A stretch of DNA of 64,000 nucleotides from the NCBI GenBank assembly GCA_032209605.1, contig JASFXZ010000007.1, positions 22,938,264 through 23,002,263 of the forward strand, given 5' to 3'. Shown here piece by piece: positions 54,969 to 64,000 of this stretch. The notes beneath the pieces were generated by a model. That model had not been told where the DNA came from and made no database searches. It saw only the letters and a program-made list of their open reading frames with translations. Position 1 is the stretch's first letter; each line of letters starts with the position of its first letter. Made by a program: the position numbers and the translations under genes. The DNA comes from Mactromeris polynyma. Its lineage: Eukaryota; Mollusca; Bivalvia; Venerida; Mactridae.

Positions 54969-56094
54969 TACATAGAGAATAAAATGGGTGACAGATTTTC
55001 TCCCTGTCTAACACCACATCCACTGGCAAAACAAGCCGATGTTTCTCCATTAAAAGAAACACACGACTTTATATTAGCATACATATTTTAGATAACATTT
55101 AATATTTTCCCACTGAATGCCTAATTTAAGGATTTTTTCCCACAGCACTGCTCGCCAAATTGAATCAAACGCAGCTGAAAAATCGATAAAGGAGCAAAAT
55201 AGTTTTTTTCTTTCGGATCTTAGTTTCTCAATTAGAAAATGTAAACTGAAAATGTGGTCCGTTGTGGAGTATTTTGATCTAAAACCAGCTTGGTTCTCAT
55301 TGAGTAATTGGTTTTCATTCAAAAATTCTAGTATTCAAGATCGAGGTAAAGATTTTTCCTAGGCAACTCAATAATGGGATTGGACGGTAGTTTGCAGGGT
55401 CTATTGGTGAACCTTTATTTTTATAAATTGGTCTAATGGTGCCAATCGACCATGATTCCGGTATGATACCATACTCGAGAATATAATTAAAAAGTTTCAT
55501 ATATAACGGAGACATAGTATCTTTTGTACATTTAAGGTATTCATTTAAGATTTTATCCTGATCAGAGTGTGCTTTCCCATTATTTGAACGAGAAATGGCT
55601 AAAACAATTTCTTGTATACTGATTTGTTTATTTAAAGAATATATTGTGTGTATAGAAGGAGTGATGTTTTCATTATTTCGTGGTGTGTCCTCATGATTTT
55701 CGATGTTAACATTCTTAAAATAATCGTAAAACTCGAGATACTCGGGGCGATATTATTCGTTTTTCTATTAAAACTATTTAAATAACGCCAATAATCCTTT
55801 GGAGTTCATGGACCGTAGCTTATTCTCCGTTTCTAGTCCGTGTTTATTTATCCAAGTGTTAATTGTTTGTTTATAAAAGCGGCTATCTTTATTAAGAGAT
55901 ACACGATTTCGTTCAGTTTTATGTAAATGATAGGTTTTACGAGCTATATTATATACACGTCTTGCTTTTTGACATTGAGGTCCGAACCAGGGTTTATTAT
56001 TATTATGGTTTTTACTATAAGAATTTCTTATGTTAATTTGAAAGGTATTCTCGGCACATTCAGAGAAGAGTTTCGAAATTTTAATGTACATCAT
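54969..56094 (-). pseudogene. LINE reverse transcriptase, 5' half
   Basis: Pieces in order: a linker with NKPWFGPQCQKARRVYNIAR (about 56000); after a broken region, ESWSIGTIRPIYKNKG and ANYRPIPLLSCLGKIF (about 55400-55450); NENQAGFRSKYSTTDH and FCSFIDFSAAFDSIWR (about 55170-55300); GVRQGENLSPILFSMY ending exactly at the TA where Tc1 inserted. Frame changes fall near 55770, 55320 and 55080. Confidence 0.85.
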
Positions 56095-57397
56095 TGATAT
56101 ACTCGCTATCTATATTACATGGTGGGTTATTTAGAATTGTCTTGATTGTATTGATTTTATGTTGATCAAGGTTAGCTACAAAATTATTTTTCTTGTCATC
56201 TTTCCATAGAGTTGATTTGTTATTCTTACGGACGGTTGCATTTGTGGGAACATTATCAGCATATTGGAAATTAAGAGTGGCTGACAACAAGCAGTGGCCA
56301 TCGGAAAAAAGTGGATCAAGTTCAATTACTTCGAACGTATCAATATGGGTTAAACAATGTTTAGTGGCTAGAGAGTAGTCAATAACTGAACTATTACGTA
56401 ATGTCAAATTTCCTATCACTTCGTATTTTCCTTCCCTACCGTTTAAGATAAATAGGTTATTAAGCTTGCACAGATCTAACAGCTTGCCACCGTGAGCATT
56501 AACTTTGTTACATTGAGAATTCCTAACTGTTGGAATATCAAATTTGGGTAACATATGAACATAATTGAGGGTGGTTACAATATCATCAGAAATATCAAAT
56601 TCTTTGGACAAAAAATCATCAAACTCTGCATAATCGGGTAGATTTGAGGTATGTCCATTTGCATCACCTGTGATATAAACATTATCAAATTGGTTACATT
56701 TAGCAGCTACATCATTAGCAAATTCATAGTATTCATCCTCGTTATAAAAACGAGATTTCTCGGGTGGATTATACATTCCACCAATAAAAATATTTTTCTG
56801 ATCATAGTCAATTTTGAGCCAATAGGTGTATTCACAATTTGAGTCTAATATCGAGATGCAGTCAATCATAGAGTTATGGACGAAAAACCCAATTCCACCT
56901 GATTTCCGTTTGTAACGATCCGCTCTTGGTTTGGAATAATATGTGTAATTTAGTACATTCAGGATATCAAACTTGTCCACTTTACTTTCAAGAACACAAA
57001 ATATAGTATACGTTTGTATCAGGCTAACAAACTCTGGAATATTTAGTCTTGACTTAATGCCACACACATTCCGAGATCCTATAGTTATCAGTTTCCTTTC
57101 CGAACTACTCTCTGTCGCTTGGTTCCTCCTATAATTCATATTGTAGTCATTCTCAGGTAACACTAGATTTGTATATACATGTATTGGTATGTTGTTAACA
57201 TTATGTTGCAAGTTGTTGGTAAGTGTATAACACTCTCGTTCCATAGAACACTGATCGTGAATTTCGTCAGAATTATATGCAGACTTTATGTTGAAACATT
57301 CACTATTAGACACTTTTGTTCTATTTTCAGGAAAGTGAACACAGTGAGTTGTCTTTGATGAACTAGGCAATAGCAGACATTCATTACAGAAGAACAC
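56081..57397 (-). pseudogene. LINE ORF2 endonuclease domain (438 codons open)
   Basis: The APE-type endonuclease has recognisable blocks: GSRNVCGIKSRL (about 107), CVLESKVD (about 133), SGGIGFFVH (about 165), GGMYNPPEKS (about 205), YITGDANGH (about 243), LFILNGREG (about 318), SSVIDYSLA (about 336) and LFSDGHCLL (about 365). The upstream part starts with a Cys-containing segment (FFCNECLLLP) that continues from a different frame (57741-57286), so a shift lies near 57400. The frame ends at 56081, where the next piece continues in another frame. Confidence 0.88.
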
Positions 57398-57944
57398 AAT
57401 CCCCGGTGATCCCTAGTGGGATTCATTATCTGGGATGGAAGAATTACTGGACACAGAATGTTGGATATCAGAAGTGACTGGTGGCCCTGACCTAGAAGCA
57501 TTGGCTTTTCAGGCTCTTGGACTAGTCTTTGTATTGGAGCATGTACCTCAGTGAGATAACCCGGTGCGGACCTAGTGTTGAATGGTTTCTTGGGAACAGT
57601 TTTAGTGACTGGTGAATTAGGTTCAGTAATAGAATCAGTAGCATGGTTTGACACATGGTTTGATACATGACTGTCGTAGTTGCTGCATTTAGGACTATCA
57701 TTATCAGCAAGTATCGCATGTTCCTCTGACAGATCTTCCATGAGATGTTCTATTGTTGTCTTGACAGTATGAGAATATCTCTCCTGTATACATGTCTGGA
57801 TGTTTGTATTCCGAGAACCTCTGAGTGTTTCATACCAGTTTGAAACAGGTCACTTACAACTTCACCGTGGATTTCAAGTGCAGCAGGGAACTTAAGTTTA
57901 ACATTTTTGCTTCCATACTTTTCACGGGCTTCCTTGTATGCAGG

Positions 57945-58433
57945 TCATAGTTCCTTACGGGCTTCCCTAATTTCACGGGGATAGTCTCTAGGTATGCCAT
58001 AATTGGTGCTCTTCAGGAGATATGCGTTGCTCATAATAGTGTCAGTATCACTGGTATCACAGAACGAAACGATGATGGGTCTATGGTAGACTTTACCTTT
58101 TGCACGTGAAACGTTTTTCTTGCCAATGCGATAGGCTTTGGATATCTTTATGGAATCTAGATTCTGGTGATCCTTCAAGAACGTTGTGATTATCGTATGG
58201 CAGTTATCTTCATTGACAGATTCTGTATGGCCGCTAAATATCAAATTGTTACGTAGCAACTTAACTTCAGTGTCTATACTTTTATATTCAAGAAGGCGAA
58301 GACGGGCCTCTGTAACATCACACCTTGACGCTTGAAAATACATTGTTTGGTTAATTGCGTCAAGTTTATAGTTAATATTCCCAAAGTTATTCATCATATC
58401 GAACATAGTATTAATTTTGTCATCAATGTTCAT
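57945..58433 (-). pseudogene. LINE ORF1 remnant, 162 codons
   Basis: A start MNIDDKINTMFDMMNN with heptad-like hydrophobics is followed by a nucleic-acid-binding part: LLRNNLIFSGHTESVNEDN, KAYRIGKK, YHRPIIVSFCDTSD and IPRDYPREIREARKEL. This is the RRM plus C-terminal layout of L1-like ORF1 proteins. The frame stops at 57945, where related proteins continue for some tens of residues. Confidence 0.78.
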
Positions 58434-59175
58434 TTTAATTAAATTTGTTTAGATGGAACTCTGTTACTACCTGTCGACGTTGTACTGCTTGATCGACGAG
58501 TCCGTTTTTTGGGGTTTGCTGATGAGTCTTCCACGAGAGGCGCATATTTTCCAATGTAATCTGTCATATTCCGTTTATACTGTTAATTTCCTTTACAAAT
58601 ATATCCAAATATATCCAATGTTCTACATAAATTAAATGTTTCACTATTTTTTCAAAATTAAGCGGGAGCGATAAAAACAACGTCCGCCATTGTTCATGAC
58701 CCAAAGGAGTGGAATCATCAGTTCAGGATCATTATCAACGGATCAATGTCACAAAGTGAAGACCAAGAACCTGTGGATGCCCTCGAATTATGAGGGGAGT
58801 CATACCTCCTGTTAACTTTCTAAAGAAATAGCAGTCATGCATTTGTTTACACAGACCAATGTCAAACAAAATTTAATTGTTGGAAATCAATGACCATATA
58901 GCGATTAACTGTGAGATTATCTAGCTGTTAAATCGACTTCAACCGACAGTATTTGTACTGACAATTCCAAGGATGTAACTCAAGAAATGGTTATAATTTC
59001 TTAATATGTTTTAGATATACATGTATGTTAAATTTCCCTTTCCCCATGTGCAATTATTTCACTTGATTTATTGTTCATGTTATTTATCTCCCCTTTCGGC
59101 CTATTGTTGCCAGCTGTCCTGACTTGTCATGTGATGTATTCCATCCATTAAATTTACACCTTATTAATTCACATT

Positions 59176-59332
59176 AGTTGGCCTTTATGAACCGCGAAGT
59201 CATTCCTTGTGTCCCTGTTCTCTTGCGTATTTGCCCTCGCATCTCCTCAAATGCCTGATATTCTATGGACTGTTGTTTTCCTGGAGATCTGTGTGAGGAG
59301 GCATTGTCTTATGTATGTGGCGTTCCCTGTAG
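59176..59332 (-). pseudogene. MPPH-family exon, frameshifted copy
   Basis: The minus strand has CTACAGGGAACGCCACATAC, then an ATG at 59304 and MPPHTDLQE. A one-base difference from the 5.2-kb copy shifts the frame, after which a GTQGM segment follows. Similarity ends near 59176. Confidence 0.45.
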
Positions 59333-59339
59333 CAAGTTA

Positions 59340-62300
59340 TTATCTCATTCAATAATACTGCCAAAAGTTTAAATAATCTAATTTACCATATTGCTTCATT
59401 AGCTACACAATTTTGCATGGTCTTATTGTTTTTATTAAATGCTCCATAGTTTCGGTCCACGGTAACACTGACAAGTATGTTAGAGCCAATATAACCTAGT
59501 GATTAGTAAATGTCACAATAATAAACAGCACGATCAATTTAAAAAGTTCATAACAACGTTAGTTTAGACCGAATATATATATTCTGGATGAAATAGTATA
59601 TATACTATTTCGAACACGTGGTGGATTTAGCATTTCTTTTTCACTATGTTCCTACTGGTATTTTCAAATGACGGACCATTCACAGAATATTTCATTTCCA
59701 TGCATTGATCAAAGTCATATATGTTTTAATCATCGTCTGTCAATGGTATGTTGGAGTTCATCTGACACTGGTTTAAAACAACTCAACTGTAAACTAATTT
59801 GAATAAACAACAACATTATATTAGAGCAAATGTTTATTGAATCAATCAACACTTCAGACAACAACTAGTCACATTTTATGGCAACTTATATGCTTATTGA
59901 TATAACAGCAAAAGTATTAATAATAAGGTTAGTTACAAAAGTACTCAATACAAAAAACATCGGTTTTATTTTTAAAAATTAAAAGTGTTTCTGAAAGGTA
60001 TTTAAATCATTTGTACATAGAACAATATTAATTAAAATCCAAATGCCTCATGATAATTATGATTTATCGAGCCTATCATTCCAACAAGTTCAAATTTCTG
60101 GTGAGCAAATACAATTAACCAAGTTCATTTGCTTTCAACAGGAGCAATGGCTGTGGTTAAAATATTACCAAATATAATGAAAGAAGTTGTGTTTAAGTTT
60201 AAAATAATAAGTTATGGTGCATTGGGTTGTATTTGTTCTTTACTTAATATCCATCCCTGTGCATAATCGAGTTCGATATAATTATAGCTTGAATAAAGAC
60301 ATTACATGTATCATCTAGCAGGAAATGTCACATTAAAAGTACATAGCTTCCCATAAGCGCATCATAAATATTGGAATAACTTTTATGTATAAAATCGGTT
60401 TGTGACCGATGGTAGCAGCTCATTTCTCTAACTGTTTACTCAACACAGTGTTCCATTGTATAGATAAACTGACATTACAATCATACCAGTATTAGCATCT
60501 ATCGTGTAGTGCTAAACACTTCTGAATGTTGTCAAGTCACCATTCAAACTGGGACACCATCACATGATTAAATCATTTGCTACACCAAAAACAAAACAAA
60601 TGCTCATTTTTGTCATTTCTAGTAAAAATAATAGGTTACAAGAAAATTATAAAAAGCATTTATAGACGTGCAGACCGAAAGAAATGCATAAACTTGAGTA
60701 TACGTTTAAATGAATTTTTAAGGCAGTTCGAGCGTTGACATTTCGTCGGATTTTATTTCTGTAAATGCGTCGCTTACAAGGGTAACTATCGGCTTCACCT
60801 CCGGTTGAAAATACAGCATAGCCATCATTTGTACGCGTAGTGACGAAACAAGCATGACACATACCTTTCAGAAAATGTAAGATGGGCTATTTTACGCACA
60901 TACGGTTAATGATAACGTAACTGTTTATCAGTTCAAAATACTTTATACGTGCCCTACTGAACTTCCCAACGGATTTTTAACTATTTCCCCGACAGAAATA
61001 TACAATTCAATTTGAACGTGGTGAACAACCGGCCTGAAAAAGTCATTATTATACACACCGTTAGATAAATGTCCAGTATTTTAAATGCATGTATCCTTTA
61101 CACAAATACAAAGGCAATTTCCGCAAAGAATATCCAAATTTTCAGGAAAACATGAAGACGTAAACGAATAAAAACTTACATATTACTTTCAATTCCGTTT
61201 TAATTAACTGTAAATATACATAAACGGCTACGATGTGTCATAATGCTCAAACTGCCTTATACCAGATCAAGTGAGTCTATTTACATTTAAACGGTGAGAA
61301 GTTGATAGCAGATCATTATTAAAGCGTTATATTATTGGCAAGCGTCTTTGATAATCCGTACAAACGATTATTATGAAATTTTGATTTTCGATTTATTTCT
61401 TATTAAGACTTTAAATAGATAAATTATCAACCAATTTATCGTAATTCATCGACTATACGTACTTACGTTTTGCTTTAAAATATGAAAAGATGTCTCTAGA
61501 ATTAACTTTTCCCACCATGTTCTCAATGTGGACACTGAGTGCCAATATCAATCAATTTTATAAAATATTACTAATAACAGTGCATAATATCAAGTCAAAG
61601 CAAAATATAATCTAACTATGATATAGATAATCACACGACTTATTCTTCCACATACAAACAATCATCAGCTTTCACGAAACGAGAGATATTCATGCAGTCG
61701 TAGCTAACACAAAATATGTAAGGCACAAATTCACACTAAGTTTGATATATCAGGAATTAGGACCAACTGCTTAAGTCATTGATACAAAAATCATGTAATA
61801 AGAATAACCACTGCCAGTTTATTCATATGGTGCTGATGTATAGAAAACACAGTACCTTGTGACTTTTTCATGAACATCCGAAAAACAGATAAAAGAAAAT
61901 TGATTTTTTTATTCAAACTCATAGACATACATGTATTTTGCTTCTATGTTTTTGTTTCAAAACCACATTTAAAAGATGGAGTATTAAAGTATGAAGTACT
62001 TCATAGTAGCCTGACATAAGTAACATATTAAATATATAAAAAAAAACAATTGAACTTTAGTTTCAAAAATACACACTATAACATATGCTATATGATATAA
62101 AGTCATCATCGAAAATTGAAAAATGTATCGCTTTGTCATACCTTTACGCTTATAAAAGACGTTTAAAATATCCAACAATTTCATAATGTTCAAACTTAAA
62201 ACGTTACGCGATATTATAACAGCACAGAACTTATAAACAAACACGTAGTCGGATAGAGTTTATTTTTGTTACTTAATATGCTGAAAGTATATGTTAAATT

Positions 62301-62340
62301 GAAAACTTCATATCACACTTGATTTCAGAGTGATCATAAT
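59340..62340. other. AT-rich intergenic region, no supported gene
   Basis: A 216-bp minus frame at 60647-60862 has Cys and basic residues (CKRRIYRNKIRRN) but only an ambiguous splice signal at its 5' end. Nothing else was recognised. Confidence 0.5.
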
Positions 62341-62341
62341 C

Positions 62342-63593
62342 TTATTTAAACTTATTCATTGAACTATTATTTCCACATAATTTATAAAACATTTCTTTGT
62401 GACGATCTGTAGTGTTGACTTCACACATTTGTTGTAATTCATTGTTGATTTTCGATTATATTCTGGCGTTAATTTTGTAAAATTCATTTCCACCTTTCGA
62501 CACATTTCTGAAATATAAATCATTGAAAACCAAATACAGAATATAGGATATAAGATATGATCATTAACTCAAACAAAGAGTTTTTGGAGAAACATATTAC
62601 GATATATTACATACTTTAGAATGTCAGACTTACCCACGGGTACGAATAGTACTGGGTACGAAATGTCAATATATTACGTAAAACCTATGCAAAGCAACAC
62701 TCTGCTGAGCAGCAATCTCTCTTCAGCAATATTATAGATACTCCTGTAATTTTTTACAAATTTGGTGTCTCTAAGGAAACATACTCTCGTCAACAACCGA
62801 ACATTTGCTTCTCACAAATTAAGTGGCTATGGATAGGTTGTATTGTATTTCCCAATGCGTATGTTGAAGATATAACTTAAGAAACTTTAATTGACGTAGC
62901 ATTTGATGACAAAGTAACGTGAGCTTCAAATCTCCCGTGCGACCAATAACGTATCTAAGCACAGACACCTACCTGAGCTAATCATTCTCTTGTTATTGCC
63001 TTTTATACACTGAGTGCCCAGTAACAGAGCTGCCAGCAACATTTAGTACGATTTAAGCCAGGGATAAAACCTACGGCCTCCCGCATTCAAAGCAAACACT
63101 CTACCAATTGAGTTATTGAGACGGGTTTTGAGAAACCAAGATCATCCTGTTATGTTGCATTATACATACCTACGCAGAGCAAGGCGATGTGTAATACTTC
63201 TGTGTGTATTACTATAAAATTAGATAAGCGCGAGTTGTCGCCTAAACAAATATATCAAACATTATCGATTTCGTCTGCTTTTAAGTAGTTAATTCTGATC
63301 GTTAAATCAGAATTCATACTCTGTCGGAAAAGCATCTGTAGTATGCAAGTATAATACGATTGTCAGAATTCCTAACAAATGAATCGGGCTATTCAACCAC
63401 TGCTATTAAGTTCTGCAGCAAATGGCCTTTTTTGCAATAAGTATCACAATTTAATAACGTATGGCACTCACGAAAGAACTTGATGTTGTTTGACTGTAAG
63501 TGTATTGGTGTTAAAATGTATTCATGTAGCTCAACATCATCAGAATGGCGCACAACAGTCCAATGTTTGCCGTCATACCACGTGCTCCATTTT
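62342..63593 (-). CDS. Last two visible exons of an unknown minus-strand gene
   Basis: Exon 63472-63593 has acceptor GAATTTCAG and donor GTGAGT. It encodes 40 residues including WYDGKHWTVVRHSDDVELHE and ends in phase 1. Exon 62342-62507 (acceptor TATATTTCAG) joins in matching phase and starts MCRKVEMNFTKLTPEYNRK. Near 62450 the more protein-like frame changes (INNELQQMCEVNTTDRHKEM, then FYKLCGNN) and stops at 62342; the original frame stops at 62356. One indel or an assembly error is likely. The upstream exons lie beyond 64000 or were not recognised. The cysteines and Lys/Glu-rich helices suggest a small folded domain; I do not recognise it. Confidence 0.45.
63060..63125 (-). mobile_element. 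tRNA-like SINE head
   Basis: The minus strand reads CTCAATTGGTAGAGTGTTTG, an anticodon loop with TTTGAAT, and GGTTTTATCCC in place of the B box. The decayed B box and poor acceptor pairing argue against a functional tRNA. Confidence 0.5.
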
Positions 63594-64000
63594 CTGAAAT
63601 TCGCACAAAAATACGCATACATAATTTCCATTTCTACGAACAGATATTCAACTTGATAGCTAAACTTTTGAAAACGAAAACGGTAATGTAATTACTTCGT
63701 TACATCAATTCGTTCATCAAACGAATCATCATTTAATCATTTAATAGGCATTTATATATAAAACGCAGCAAGACTATACCACTCAGAACTACCTGCCCTT
63801 GTCAAGCTGCAATTATGCCAGACATACGCCGGTTAAAGATGTATCTGGCTCATCTGAACATAAAATGTTTGAATTGGCTTCATCCAGTATTGTTGTCACA
63901 TTGGCTAAAACATCTTTAATAAAGAACCATTGCAATGTATAACCGATTGTAAATATTTGTTTTTACCATAATTATTGCTAACAAACAAAACTTGTAAAAT

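Larger units (their letters stand above)
52510..58433 (-). mobile_element. Degenerate full-length non-LTR retrotransposon, interrupted by Tc1
   Basis: Minus-strand order is ORF1 (58433-57945), a linker frame (57741-57286), endonuclease (57397-56081), RT first half (56094-54969), the Tc1 element (54968-53703), RT second half (53702-53150) and the C-terminus (53127-52510). Several frameshifts and stops separate these parts. The RT is closely related to the remnant at 25-26.6 kb. Confidence 0.9.

Noticed and set aside
60647..60862. Minus-strand 71-codon ORF with Cys residues as a terminal exon
   Set aside because: The GAAAGGTATGT context at its 5' end can be read as donor or acceptor, the acceptor is weak, and no partner exon joins in phase.

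Overview
The window is AT-rich eukaryotic DNA, most likely from a bivalve mollusc. The clues are a RUDI/V-SINE-like short element (tRNA head, CGGCGTTAAACC-type core, AAAC tail) near 42 kb, several other tRNA-derived SINE heads, many non-LTR retrotransposons, a BIR (IAP-type) reading frame and spliced genes with GT-AG introns. The species cannot be fixed from sequence alone. There are no bacterial features, no rRNA and no convincing functional tRNA gene. Most of the window is mobile or repeated DNA, with a few host exons.

Left part (1-8.5 kb): a minus-strand gene for a secreted cysteine-rich modular protein. A signal-peptide exon (6117-6177) is followed by phase 1-1 six-cysteine exons at 3913-4062, 537-671 and 142-276. 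The last two lie in a 395-bp tandem duplication. A complete but dead PIF/Harbinger transposon (799-3776) sits in the intron between exons 2 and 3. A decayed membrane-protein exon lies at 5.2 kb and has relatives near 36.7 and 59.3 kb.

8.5-26.6 kb: a 4.4-kb tandem duplication (8502-13001 and 13005-17359). Each copy holds the same truncated LINE (ORF1 and endonuclease parts, no RT). A third, inverted copy of its flank lies at 22955-24781. Also here are a frameshifted unknown gene at 18 kb, a 1.37-kb terminal-inverted-repeat element (20829-22200) and a LINE reverse transcriptase remnant (25006-26587).

26.6-45.3 kb: MITEs, SINEs, a two-exon orphan gene (31425-33369) with a large minisatellite in its intron, two arrays of RFX X-box-like palindromes, and a well-preserved LINE (about 36.76-41.81 kb, minus strand) with intact ORF1 and ORF2, flanked by a direct repeat.

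45.37-50.60 kb: the most unusual object. This 5,225-bp element has about 155-bp terminal inverted repeats beginning 5'-AG, and a perfect 6-bp target duplication GTGAAT. It carries a CRE+TATA promoter, a short intron, overlapping small reading frames including one BIR domain, a protein with a C-x2-C...PSQ-x2-H-x-C motif, and a 31-bp minisatellite. It has no visible transposase, integrase or polymerase. The ends resemble Polinton/Maverick elements, so it may be a non-autonomous, accessory-gene-carrying derivative.

50.6-64 kb: a MITE with hairpin ends, a degenerate LINE (52.5-58.4 kb) cut exactly at a TA by a deleted Tc1/mariner element (53703-54968), and at the right edge the last two visible exons of a minus-strand gene of unknown function (62342-63593). 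All assignments were made by reading the sequence; no database search was run.
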